From: Beijerinckiaceae bacterium
GTDB lineage: Bacteria; Pseudomonadota; Alphaproteobacteria; Rhizobiales; Beijerinckiaceae
Length of the DNA stretch: 62,011 nt
Direction of reading: 5' to 3'
NCBI GenBank assembly: GCA_019753285.1
Contig: JAIELD010000022.1
Location: 1 to 62,011 of the forward strand
The notes under the pieces were generated by a model. It was not told the origin of the DNA. It did not search any database and worked only from the letters and a program-made list of their open reading frames with translations. The position numbers and the translations under genes are program-made. Below, piece by piece: positions 50,023 to 59,991 of the stretch; within the stretch, counting starts at the first letter, position 1, and every line of letters begins with the position of its first letter.

Positions 50023-50763
50023 TCAGCTTTTGAGCGCGTGCCTGAGATAGAGCTGCATGAAGCGCGGCATCCGCGCCTCGTCGATGTCGCACAGATCGCG
50101 GACGATCACCACATCTGCGAATTCCGGCTGGTCTTGATCTGCCACGCGCTGCAGGATCAGCGCTTTCGCCGCTTCGGCATCGAGGTTGATCCGCATCGGC
50201 CGCATGAAGGCGATTTCTTCGCCGGCGAACACCGCATGCCATTGCGCGCCAAGCGTCACCTCGCTCCGCGTCAAGCCCGTCTCTTCCTCGAGCTCGCGCA
50301 GTACGCTGCTTTCGAGATCGACCATGCCATCCGCCATCACGTCGCTGAGGTCGGGCGTGCCGGCCGCGAACTGCACCTGTCCCGCGATGTAGGTTTGCGG
50401 ACCCATCAGGCCGAGCAGGTACGCACCGTCGCGCGATTGCAGCGCCGCCGCAGAAAACCCGTTCCGCGCCTTGTCGCCGGCCGGCTTCAGCTCCCTGCAC
50501 GCCACGAAGGCGGAATAGCTGGTTTCGAAATAGAGCGCCTCGAAGACATGGCTGCCATCCGCGTCGACATACTGGCGGCGTTGATGCTGCAGGATCACCC
50601 GGCCGTCGAACAGGCTCGGCTTCTCGACGATGAGCCGCGCCCAGCGCGCCTCGATCTCGCCCCTTCGCTCGGCTAGGAACGGCCAGTCCCAATGCGTCAG
50701 CCGCGCCTCGATCCGGTCGATTGCGACGATCGCACCGTCCACAGGCTGAGATTCATCGTTCAA
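50023..50763 (-). CDS. NUDIX hydrolase-like protein, partly degenerate Nudix box
   Basis: A 246-residue protein. The second half of the Nudix box, RELEEETGL near residue 166, is intact. The first half is not: the expected G-x5-E is disturbed, with Val where the early Glu should be. An N-terminal ~60-residue region with LTHWDWPFLAERRGEIEARW and an ALYFETSYSAFVACREL strand precede the core. Residues RELEEET keep the main metal-binding glutamates, so hydrolysis of a nucleotide-linked substrate is still possible. Its ATG overlaps the stop of the PhzF gene by 4 nt, so the two are co-translated. Confidence 0.75.
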   Translation of the reverse strand: MNDESQPVDGAIVAIDRIEARLTHWDWPFLAERRGEIEARWARLIVEKPSLFDGRVILQHQRRQYVDADGSHVFEALYFETSYSAFVACRELKPAGDKARNGFSAAALQSRDGAYLLGLMGPQTYIAGQVQFAAGTPDLSDVMADGMVDLESSVLRELEEETGLTRSEVTLGAQWHAVFAGEEIAFMRPMRINLDAEAAKALILQRVADQDQPEFADVVIVRDLCDIDEARMPRFMQLYLRHALKS

Positions 50764-51677
50764 ACGAGGAGCCTGCCTTCGCTGACGATCACCGCGCTCC
50801 CGCCGATGCGGGCCGCGATCAACGCTCCACCTGATATGTCGAGATCGAGCGAAATCTCCGATGGACGCCCCATCTCGTACCCTTGCTCGATGACGAGTTG
50901 GTGCGTGCCATCCTCCGGCCGTTCAAAGGCGGCCGCCGCGCCCGCAAAGGCCGCGACGGCCGAGCCGGTCGCCGGGTCCTCACGAATGCCCGCATCCGGC
51001 CAGAACATGCGCGCGTGAACGTGGTGCGCCGCCGAGGCGGTTTCGTTGGTGTAAAGATAGACGCCGGTCCGGCCCGTCGGATCAAAGGCTCTCGCCCAGA
51101 GACCCGGATCGCCGGGCTTCACACGCTCCAATGTCTCGCGATCGGCGATGGGCACCAGAACATAGGGCACGCCTGCCGACCAGAAGGAGAGCTCATGGCC
51201 AGGAAGGCCGATCTTGTCCTCATGAATGCCGAAGGCTGCCGCGACTGCTGAGCGGTCCAGCGCTGCATCGAGCCGTTGCGAAAGCTTCGGCACCTCGAAC
51301 ACCGCGCGCGGCGCATGCCCGTTGCGCTGGCTGACCTCGACCTTGACGAGGCCGATCTTTTCCTCGATCGCGATGACGATGCCGCCTGAGCCGCGCATCG
51401 CTTCGGGGGCCTGAAGCATCGCCAGCAGCACGGCCGTGCCGATCGTCGGATGGCCTGCGAAGGGAAGCTCGCCAGTCGGAAAGAAGATGCGGATTGCGGC
51501 AGTGTTGATCGGGTCGGCTGGCGGCCGCACGAACACCGTCTCCGACAGGTTGAATTCCTGCGCGATCCGCAGCATCTCGGCATCGTCGAGGCCTTCGCTA
51601 TCGAGCACCACGGCAAGCGGATTGCCAACGAACGGCGTGCCCGTGAACACGTCGAGTGTATAGAAGCGGCGGATCAT
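50760..51677 (-). CDS. PhzF-family isomerase/epimerase
   Basis: A 305-residue PhzF-fold protein from ATG 51677, where the typical start MIRRFYTLDVFTGTPFVGNP occurs; the frame opens 12 codons earlier. The catalytic Glu is in AQEFNLSETVFV near residue 46. RIFFPTGELPFAGHPTIGTA near 68 and the second-domain DPATGSAVAAFAGAA near 235 are the family's paired motifs. PhzF acts in phenazine synthesis in pseudomonads, but most family members, including this one without phenazine neighbours, have unknown substrates. It is followed by the coupled NUDIX-like gene. Confidence 0.9.
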   Translation of the reverse strand: MIRRFYTLDVFTGTPFVGNPLAVVLDSEGLDDAEMLRIAQEFNLSETVFVRPPADPINTAAIRIFFPTGELPFAGHPTIGTAVLLAMLQAPEAMRGSGGIVIAIEEKIGLVKVEVSQRNGHAPRAVFEVPKLSQRLDAALDRSAVAAAFGIHEDKIGLPGHELSFWSAGVPYVLVPIADRETLERVKPGDPGLWARAFDPTGRTGVYLYTNETASAAHHVHARMFWPDAGIREDPATGSAVAAFAGAAAAFERPEDGTHQLVIEQGYEMGRPSEISLDLDISGGALIAARIGGSAVIVSEGRLLV

Positions 51678-51878
51678 CGAACACGAGGCCTGCTGAAGGT
51701 GAATGACGGGCAACGCACTATTCCATTGCCGTTCATTTTCCTACCGTTAATCTTGCATCGTTCGCCGGCACATGCCTCCTTGATGGAGAGCGGTTGGCCG
51801 GCGGCGACGCGGCAATGGTGGGGCTCGTGATTGCCCGCGTCCATCCTGTTCGAGCTTCAGGCGTTCCGGAGCACTTTC

Positions 51879-52298
51879 ATGTCCATCAAGACTTCTATCC
51901 TCAAGCCAGTTTCGGCGGCGCTCGCGGTTGCGCTGCTGTCATCCTCCGTCGCGTTCGCTCAGGCGACCGCCCCCGCGCCGACAACGGCTCCGAAAGCTCC
52001 TGTCACTGCACCGGCTGCTCCCGTCGCCCCCAAGGCTCCGGCAGCGCCGGCCGTCGCCGCGCCTGCAGCGAAGGCCGCAGCCCCTGCAACAGCGGTTGCG
52101 CCGAAGGCGCAACTCGTGAACCTCAACACGGCGACGGCCGAACAACTCGACGGCCTGCCGCAGATCGGCGCAGCCCGCGCCAAGGCGATCGTCGAGGCCC
52201 GCGCCAAGGGCAAGTTCAAGAACTGGGATGACTTCGTCGCCCGGAACGTGGTGCCTGCAAATGCGGAAGCCGCCATCAAGGACAAGGTGACGTTCTGA
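51879..52298 (+). CDS. Secreted ComEA-like helix-hairpin-helix protein
   Basis: A 139-residue exported protein from ATG 51879. The Sec signal (about 27 residues, AVALLSSSVAFA^QA) is followed by a ~45-residue Ala/Pro/Lys low-complexity linker. The C-terminal domain LVNLNTATAEQLDGLPQIGA near residue 80, then ARAKAIVEARAKGKFKNWDD, is the HhH fold of ComEA, which binds double-stranded DNA at the outer face of the inner membrane. There is no membrane anchor beyond the signal. Such proteins may aid DNA uptake, but no other competence gene is in the window. A strong terminator follows. Confidence 0.85.
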   Translation: MSIKTSILKPVSAALAVALLSSSVAFAQATAPAPTTAPKAPVTAPAAPVAPKAPAAPAVAAPAAKAAAPATAVAPKAQLVNLNTATAEQLDGLPQIGAARAKAIVEARAKGKFKNWDDFVARNVVPANAEAAIKDKVTF

Positions 52299-52318
52299 TC
52301 GAGCATCCTTCAACGCAG

Positions 52319-52346
52319 AACGGCCGGGCTTTTGCCCGGCCGTTTT
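52319..52346 (+). terminator. Intrinsic terminator after ComEA-like gene
   Basis: AACGGCCGGGC, loop TTTT, GCCCGGCCGTT plus further Ts form an 11-bp stem 21 nt after the stop. With A bases on the far side it may also serve the convergent MBL-fold gene. Confidence 0.9.
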
Positions 52347-52368
52347 CGTTTGGCACCGTCAGCGTCGA

Positions 52369-53340
52369 TCAGATCGCCGAGTTCCAGGCAACCGGCACCA
52401 GCCGATAGCTGGAGCCATCCTTGACAATCGTGCCGGCTGCGGGGAACGGCGCGTGATAGAAGGCGACCTGCGCCTTTTCGGCGATCGCCATGTCCAGCAT
52501 CTTCTTGCGTGAGGCGATGGCGGTGGGGCCGTCCATGTCGAACACGGCGGTCCATTCCGGCCTGCGCACGAACAGTGCCGGGTGGTTGGTCGTGTCAGAC
52601 ATGAGCATCAGCTTGCCGCTGCCCGAATTGACGGCGAAAGCCGTGTGGCCCGGCGTATGGCCATAAGCTGCGATGGAGGTGATGCCGGGCACGATTTCCT
52701 TGCCGGCCTCATACTTTGCGACCTTGTCCTTGATCGGTTCGAATACGCGGCGCACGCCTTGGAACGCGCCCTTCATGGCATCCGGTGCGCGGCTCATCTG
52801 GCCGTCATCCATCCAGAACGCCCATTCGGCGGCCGGAACCATGATTTCGGCGTTCGTGAAGGGAGCAGAGCCGTCCTTGAGGCGCAGCCCGTTGATGTGG
52901 TCGCCGTGGAAATGGCTGAAGATCACGAGATCGACCTGCTCGGGCGAGAAGCCGGCGGCCTTGAAGTTCTCCATCCAGGCGCCGGAGGTCGGCGCGCCCA
53001 CATTGCCGTTGCCGGCGTCGATCATGATCAGCTTCGAGCCGGTGTTGATGATGCTGGTGGTGAAGGGAATGCGCAGCTTGTCGCCGGCAAGCGAGGATTC
53101 CGCGAGCACGGTCTGTACGTCGGCCAGTTCGGCGTTCTTGATGAAGCCCTCGAGCGGCCGGTCGAAGAAACCGTCATTGATCGCCGTGATCTCGAAATCG
53201 CCGACCTTGTAGCGATAGAAGCCGGCGTTCTGCTTGCCGGCGAGCGGCGCTTTTGCTGCGGCGGGGTTGGAGCCGAACGTGCCCGCGGCGGCGAGGGCGG
53301 CGGCTGACAGCCCGAGAACTGAGCGGCGATCCATATCCAT
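52369..53340 (-). CDS. Exported metallo-beta-lactamase-fold hydrolase
   Basis: A 323-residue MBL-fold protein from ATG 53340. The Tat signal MDMDRRSVLGLSAAALAAAG (twin Arg at 5-6), AAA^KA comes first. The metal motif SHFHGDHINGL near residue 143 is the H-x-H-x-DH core, with the third His in YGHTPGHTAF near 222 and the bridging Asp in LMSDTTNH near 245. MIDAGNGN near 108 precedes it. The family includes lactonases (AHL, N-acyl), but the substrate is not indicated. An upstream in-frame start at 53439 lacks the signal and is rejected. Confidence 0.88.
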   Translation of the reverse strand: MDMDRRSVLGLSAAALAAAGTFGSNPAAAKAPLAGKQNAGFYRYKVGDFEITAINDGFFDRPLEGFIKNAELADVQTVLAESSLAGDKLRIPFTTSIINTGSKLIMIDAGNGNVGAPTSGAWMENFKAAGFSPEQVDLVIFSHFHGDHINGLRLKDGSAPFTNAEIMVPAAEWAFWMDDGQMSRAPDAMKGAFQGVRRVFEPIKDKVAKYEAGKEIVPGITSIAAYGHTPGHTAFAVNSGSGKLMLMSDTTNHPALFVRRPEWTAVFDMDGPTAIASRKKMLDMAIAEKAQVAFYHAPFPAAGTIVKDGSSYRLVPVAWNSAI

Positions 53341-53571
53341 GTCGTTTGTCTCCCTGAAGGTCTTGGCCGGACAGCGCCGGCTTGCAAGCGGTGGTCGCTG
53401 ACGCTGGTTAAAGCACGGCGCGCTCTGCCATGCGATCACAAAGCAGTGACCGCGATACGACAGGCGGGGGCGGATGGATCATGCACGCCCAGACGAGAAG
53501 CGAGACAACAGCGTTAATGCATATGGGCCGCGGTGAACTCTTGCTGCACAGGCTTGCACCTAAAGTTGCTG

Positions 53572-53778
53572 TCATTCAGCGGCATGCTTGTGCTTGCGAT
53601 CCCGTTTCGGTGCATGAACAAGCTTGAACCGCGCAAGCTCTTCGTCAGTCGGAAGATAGCAATCTGGATCAGCGGCTGCAGCGGCTGTGATGTCCTCGTC
53701 GCTCATGGCGTCGAGACGAGCATGATCTAGCGCCGCCCAGGCTTTCTTCGCATCATCCAGCTGCTTTTTTGTAGGCAT
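53572..53778 (-). CDS. Putative non-standard antitoxin partner of BrnT
   Basis: A 68-residue protein whose ATG (53778) lies 26 nt inside the end of the BrnT gene, the usual toxin-first brnTA order. The middle, MSDEDITAAAAADPDCYLPT then DEELARFKLV, resembles the acidic N-terminal part of BrnA/DUF4415 antitoxins. The ribbon-helix-helix DNA-binding part that normally follows is missing: the protein ends in PKRDRKHKHAAE. The other two frames downstream do not contain an RHH sequence either, so this is not a simple frameshift. It is either a shortened antitoxin or a different family using the same slot. Confidence 0.6.
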   Translation of the reverse strand: MPTKKQLDDAKKAWAALDHARLDAMSDEDITAAAAADPDCYLPTDEELARFKLVHAPKRDRKHKHAAE

Positions 53779-54040
53779 TGCGTTCTCGTTTGTTCGCTCT
53801 TCTGAGAGATATAATACGCCGCTTGGTGCCTCTCATAGTCCATACACACGCAAAGAGATTACCATCCAACTCCGCATAAGTCATATAGCGGGCCTCGCCA
53901 GTTTGATCGGCGGGAATCTGACGCTCGGACCTTAAGGGAGCAGCGAATAATGTCGGAGCGAGAGAGAACGGGTATCCGTGCTTCTGAACATTAGAGTCGG
54001 CCTTCGCCGCATCCCATTCAAAATCGTCCAACCTCTCCAT
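53753..54040 (-). CDS. brnT: BrnT-family toxin
   Basis: A 95-residue BrnT/DUF497 toxin with an AAAGGAGA ribosome site just ahead of ATG 54040. The family pattern is clear: FEWDAAKADSNVQKHGYPFS at residues 7-26, then RYMTYAELDGNLFACVWTMR near 51-70, TKRRIISLRRANKRERNAY near 72-90. BrnT is a RelE-like ribonuclease that slows growth under stress. A 42-residue longer frame upstream is not conserved-looking. The local sequence is less GC-rich than neighbouring genes, in line with horizontal gain. It overlaps the small gene behind it by 26 nt. Confidence 0.85.
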   Translation of the reverse strand: MERLDDFEWDAAKADSNVQKHGYPFSLAPTLFAAPLRSERQIPADQTGEARYMTYAELDGNLFACVWTMRGTKRRIISLRRANKRERNAYKKAAG

Positions 54041-54242
54041 GATCAATATCTCCTTTGACCTGGTCGAGATTAAACCGATGGGAGCTGCGTCAATTGCTAT
54101 CGGCCCCATCAGGGCTCTGGCTTTAAAGTGAGAAGAGAGAAATTGGTAAATTTCAACTCGATCCAGTCGCGCAATTGACATTGCATATGTGCAGACTGGT
54201 TCGCGCGGCCAGCCGCAATTCACTCCACAATTGTTAAATGGG
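54041..54242. other. AT-rich spacer upstream of brnT
   Basis: A roughly 200-bp stretch between brnT and the ilvC terminator with lower GC than its surroundings. It should carry the brnT promoter. I see no gene, repeat or palindromic operator typical of a brnTA promoter. Confidence 0.4.
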
Positions 54243-54272
54243 GGACGAGCGACTGAAGTCAGACGCTCGTCC
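54243..54272 (-). terminator. Hairpin downstream of ilvC (probable terminator)
   Basis: GGACGAGCG and CGCTCGTCC form a 9-bp stem with a nested GACT-GA-AGTC palindrome in the loop. It starts 29 nt after the ilvC stop. The T-run after it on the minus strand is weak (CCCCCATTTAAC), so efficiency is uncertain. Confidence 0.55.
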
Positions 54273-54300
54273 GTCCGTCATTCGAAATGGGCACGAAGGC

Positions 54301-56236
<1,936 letters not shown>

Positions 56237-56292
56237 CCAGAGTTGCGATAAAGCTTTGGCATTGCGGCCTCGATCGCGGAGAATGGCGATCG

Positions 56293-56679
56293 ATGGTCGA
56301 ATCCCTTCTCATCCTGCTTGCCTGCCAGATGGCGGGTGAAGCACTCACCCGCGCCCTTCTCCTGCCGGTGCCGGGGCCGGTCGTCGGCATGGCGATCCTG
56401 TTCTGCGCGCTTCTGTGGCGCGGACGCAGGACGCCGCCTGGCGCGACCCTGCCGGCAGAGGCCGGGTTGCCGGGTCAGCTCGGCCCGGTGGCGGACGCGC
56501 TGCTGCAAAATCTCTCGCTGCTCTTCGTGCCCGCCGCCGTCGGCATCGTGCAGCATTTCGGCCGCGTGCGCGATTATGCCGGGCCGATCGCGCTTTCGAT
56601 CATCGTCTCCACGCTTGCGACCTTCATCGTCACGGCGCTGGTTTTCAACTGGCTGCGGCGTTCGCAGGCGAAGCGCTGA
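56293..56679 (+). CDS. lrgA: CidA/LrgA-family holin-like membrane protein
   Basis: A 128-residue membrane protein with four helices from ATG 56293. LLILLACQMAGEALTRALLL, PVPGPVVGMAILFCALL near residues 26-42 (the PGPVIGM motif of the family), NLSLLFVPAAVGIVQHF near 77 and a C-terminal helix IIVSTLATFIVTALVFNWL. It partners with the LrgB-like product. Roles proposed for the pair are modulation of murein hydrolase export or pyruvate/glycolate-type transport; sequence does not decide. Its stop is 16 nt before lrgB. Confidence 0.9.
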   Translation: MVESLLILLACQMAGEALTRALLLPVPGPVVGMAILFCALLWRGRRTPPGATLPAEAGLPGQLGPVADALLQNLSLLFVPAAVGIVQHFGRVRDYAGPIALSIIVSTLATFIVTALVFNWLRRSQAKR

Positions 56680-56695
56680 TGGCGGAGGCACGCAC

Positions 56696-57424
56696 ATGAC
56701 GTTGCTGCCCTCCCGCATCACCGATGTCTGGGTCTATCTTTCGGCTAGCCCGCTGCTCTGGCTCACCTTGACGCTCGCGGCCTATGCGCTGGCGAGCCGC
56801 ATCGCGGTCGCGACGGGCCGTCATCCGCTCGCCAATCCGGTTGCGATCGCTGCTGCCCTGCTCGTCGGCCTGCTGCTCGCCACGGGAACGGACTATCAGT
56901 CCTATTTCGCAGGCGCACAGTTCGTGCATTTCCTGCTGGGGCCAACCACGGTCGCGCTGGCCGTGCCGCTCTACCGCAATCGGGCAAAGGTGCGAAAAGC
57001 GCTCCTGCCGATGCTCGGCGCGCTCGTCGCCGGGTCGCTCACCGCCATCCTCAGCACGGTCGCCGTCGCGCTTGCCCTTGGCGCTCCGCCGGAGATCGTC
57101 GCCTCCCTCGCACCCAAATCCGTGACTGCGCCGATTGCGATGAGCCTGTCGGCGAGCACGGGTGGCATTCCGACCCTTACTGCAGTGCTCGTCATCGCGA
57201 CGGGCATCTTCGGGGCGATGACCGTGACGCCGCTGATGAACGCGTTGGGGCTCAAGGATTATCAGGCGCGGGGCTTTGCGGCCGGGCTCGCCGCTCACGG
57301 CATCGGCACGGCGCGCGCCTTTCAGGTCGATAGCGTGGCGGGCACCTTCGCCGGCATCGCCATGGGCCTCAACGGCTTGCTCACCTCGGTGCTGGTGCCA
57401 CTCCTCGCCTCGGTCTGGCGCTGA
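56696..57424 (+). CDS. lrgB: LrgB-family membrane protein
   Basis: A 242-residue protein from ATG 56696 with seven to eight helices. Family marks are HPLANPVAIAAALLVGLLLA near residue 42, FLLGPTTVALAVPLYRNR near 79, LAPKSVTAPIAMSLSASTGG near 136 and AAGLAAHGIGTARAFQ near 200. The SVTAPIAM and HGIGTARA blocks are the strongest LrgB signatures. It sits directly behind lrgA on one transcript and converges with the exported protein gene, with 6 nt between the stops. Confidence 0.92.
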   Translation: MTLLPSRITDVWVYLSASPLLWLTLTLAAYALASRIAVATGRHPLANPVAIAAALLVGLLLATGTDYQSYFAGAQFVHFLLGPTTVALAVPLYRNRAKVRKALLPMLGALVAGSLTAILSTVAVALALGAPPEIVASLAPKSVTAPIAMSLSASTGGIPTLTAVLVIATGIFGAMTVTPLMNALGLKDYQARGFAAGLAAHGIGTARAFQVDSVAGTFAGIAMGLNGLLTSVLVPLLASVWR

Positions 57425-57430
57425 GGCGCA

Positions 57431-59281
57431 TCACTCGGCGATCACCTCGATATCGACCTTCTCGACGATCTCGGCGGGCTTTGCCGCGGCGATGAAGTCC
57501 ATCATGCCGAGGCCAAGATCGTTCCGGGCCTTGACCTTGATCGTCAGCGCCCGGCCGCCATTGATGAGCTTCGTCGCCCCCTCGATCACGGCGCGGGTCG
57601 CAGGAAGATCGCCGATCGCCGCCACCAGATCGCGCCTGAGATCGGCGATGGCGGCGGCACGGGTCTCGGCATCCGATTTGCCCGTGACGCGGGCACGATC
57701 CTTGACGATCACATCGACGATGCCGCCATTCTCGATCCGAAGCTCGGCCGACCGCGCCGTCATCGCAAGCGCGAGAATCTGCACCGTCGACAGCGAGCTT
57801 GTGAAGAACTCCTTCTGCACATTGCCGATCACGCCGCTGAAGCGCAGCGCGCCGAGCCTTTCGTCCTTGATGGAGATTTCGGTGACCCGGATTTCCTTCG
57901 ACCCCTCGTCCCAGCTCGAGGCCAGCACCGCCGAAAGATCGAGCCGCTTGATGCCCAGATCGTTGAGCAGGGAGAGCTGCGGATCATCGGACGTCTCGGG
58001 AATGGGAAAGGAGAGACCCCTGATGCTGTAGGAAAAGAAGGTCGGCACGCCCTTGATCTGCTGGCCGAGCGCGACCTCCTGCGAAGCAAGACTGAGCACG
58101 CCATTCATTTTCGGCGCGGAGAACGTGAAGCCCTTCATCGCGATCGAGCCGAATACAGGCATGAACTCGCGCGGATCGACCGACTTCCAGTCCTCCTCGT
58201 CGAATTTGCCCGCATCGACCATTTCCTTCAGCCGGTCGAGCGTCGGCTTGAAGGAAAAACCCTGCACGTCGTAGGAGGAAAGGCCGATCTCGGCGCTCTC
58301 CTGCGGAATGGTCATCGTCACGCCATCGACGTGCATGTTCGAGTCCGCGCCGCCGATCGTCAGGTTCGCCACCTTGAAGGCGACCGAGCCGGGCTGGTCG
58401 GGCTTCGAGCGCCGCGTCTGCGCGGTTTCGTCGATATCGATAGTGAGGGCGAGATCACGGATCGAGGTCGTCCCGAAGTCGAGATTGGTGAAGAACTGCA
58501 GCAGGCTGGTGAAGAACCGGCGCTTCTCGTCATCATCCATGTCCTCGACGTCAGGCGTCTCCTTGATGATCGCCGCGAAGTCGAACAGCCCCGTCTTGCC
58601 GGGACGCGCCTTGAACTCGCGGCCGGCGATGCTCGCCGCAGAAAACGTCATCCGGCCGTCAGGAATCGTCCCACCAACCTTGAAGTTCTCGGCCTTGTAT
58701 GTGCTGTAAATGCGCAGCAACGGCGCCGCAGCGTCATCGGACACTTCGCCGAACGCCCTGACAGAAGCAGCGATATCGAGATTCTCGACCGCCACCTTCT
58801 CGAACGAGCCGGCCAGAACGGTCGGCTCGATCTTGCCGGTCTTGGCGTTCCTGACCTCGTTGCGGCTTTCGATGGTCGCAGCAGCCGAGACGATGCTGCC
58901 GATCGAGCCATTGACGGCATTGGCAAGCTTCACGTCGCGATAGACGGTGCGGCTCACATCGCCGGCCATGTCGGTTTCCTGAATCAGCTCGGGGATTATG
59001 GCTTCGGAAAAGCTCATCGCAGCGATCCGCTTCGAGAGCGGCGCCGGGCCGGTGCCGGCGAGGACCGCCAACAGCTCTTCCTTGCTGAAATTGGCGCCAG
59101 TGATCTCGATGCGCGGGATCCTGAAGGTGTAGAGGCCGCCGGGGATACGCACGTTCTCGACCACCATCGGCGCCGGCTGCGCCAGCGCGCCCGTTCCCGA
59201 AACCAGCATCAGCGGACCCGTCGCCGTCGCCATGCCGAGCGCGAGCGCCGCGAAGCCCGCCACCAACCATTTGCGCGTCAT
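57431..59281 (-). CDS. Large exported protein of unknown function
   Basis: A 616-residue protein from ATG 59281. The first ~35 residues are a Sec signal (MTRKWLVAGFAALALGMATA, ALA^QP). The rest is soluble, with many alternating polar/hydrophobic strands and repeated phrases such as VENLDIAASVRAFGEVS, RDLALTIDIDE, KRLDLSAVLASSWDE and IVDVIVKDRARVTG. That pattern suggests long beta-structure like AsmA/DUF945-type envelope proteins, but I do not recognise the family. No catalytic motif, membrane helix or lipobox is seen after the signal. It is monocistronic between lrgAB and the LysE-type exporter gene. A role in the envelope is inference only. Confidence 0.75.
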   Translation of the reverse strand: MTRKWLVAGFAALALGMATATGPLMLVSGTGALAQPAPMVVENVRIPGGLYTFRIPRIEITGANFSKEELLAVLAGTGPAPLSKRIAAMSFSEAIIPELIQETDMAGDVSRTVYRDVKLANAVNGSIGSIVSAAATIESRNEVRNAKTGKIEPTVLAGSFEKVAVENLDIAASVRAFGEVSDDAAAPLLRIYSTYKAENFKVGGTIPDGRMTFSAASIAGREFKARPGKTGLFDFAAIIKETPDVEDMDDDEKRRFFTSLLQFFTNLDFGTTSIRDLALTIDIDETAQTRRSKPDQPGSVAFKVANLTIGGADSNMHVDGVTMTIPQESAEIGLSSYDVQGFSFKPTLDRLKEMVDAGKFDEEDWKSVDPREFMPVFGSIAMKGFTFSAPKMNGVLSLASQEVALGQQIKGVPTFFSYSIRGLSFPIPETSDDPQLSLLNDLGIKRLDLSAVLASSWDEGSKEIRVTEISIKDERLGALRFSGVIGNVQKEFFTSSLSTVQILALAMTARSAELRIENGGIVDVIVKDRARVTGKSDAETRAAAIADLRRDLVAAIGDLPATRAVIEGATKLINGGRALTIKVKARNDLGLGMMDFIAAAKPAEIVEKVDIEVIAE

Positions 59282-59385
59282 CCAGCATCTCCTTGAGCGG
59301 TCACGATCAGGCGCTCTTCCTAGCCGTTTTATGGTGAGAAGACGACAGGAAAGGCAGGGCAACGCCCGGATGGCCGCGAAAGCGA

Positions 59386-59991
59386 CTAAAGACTTTCAGC
59401 GAAGATCGGCCAGATCGACGCGACGAGGAGCAGCGCCATGGCGACATTGAAGACGCGCACGACCTTGGGGTCGCCAAGAAAGCGCTTCATCGCAACACCG
59501 AACAGGGCCCAGACGCCGATCGACGGCAGGTTGACGATGCCGAAGATGACCGCGATGAGCACGACGCTGGTGAAATAATCCTGCACCGTGGTGTAGGTCG
59601 AGATCGCGACGAGAGCCATCACCCAGGCTTTGGGGTTGACCCATTGAAAGGCGGCGGCCTGAACGAAGGTCAATGGCTTGCCGCCGGCCTCGCCATCCTT
59701 CACGGGGCCGGCATTGGCGAGCTTCCAGGCAAGATAGAGCATGTAGAGCCCACCAGCATATTTCATGACCGTATAGAGAGCCGGCACTCGCCTGAACACC
59801 TCGCCGAGCCCAACGCCGATCAGCACGATCATCAGCGTGAAGCCGATGCCGATGCCGAGCATGTGCGGGAGCGTGCGCATGAGCCCGAAATTCACGCCGG
59901 AGGCGAGCAGCATCAGGTTGTTCGGCCCCGGCGTTATCGACGACACGAAGGCAAAACTCATCAGCGCCAGCAGGAGGTGGCTCTCGATCAT
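59386..59991 (-). CDS. LysE-family amino acid exporter
   Basis: A 201-residue membrane protein with six helices from ATG 59991. SSITPGPNNLMLLASGVNFG near residues 17-36 is the LysE/RhtB signature. YAGGLYMLYLAWKL near 78 and AFQWVNPKAWVMALVAISTY near 113 are the other conserved blocks. The start overlaps the ilvH stop by 4 nt, so it is co-translated with acetolactate synthase small subunit. That link suggests export of a branched-chain amino acid or a related metabolite, which the sequence alone cannot prove. Confidence 0.88.
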   Translation of the reverse strand: MIESHLLLALMSFAFVSSITPGPNNLMLLASGVNFGLMRTLPHMLGIGIGFTLMIVLIGVGLGEVFRRVPALYTVMKYAGGLYMLYLAWKLANAGPVKDGEAGGKPLTFVQAAAFQWVNPKAWVMALVAISTYTTVQDYFTSVVLIAVIFGIVNLPSIGVWALFGVAMKRFLGDPKVVRVFNVAMALLLVASIWPIFAESL

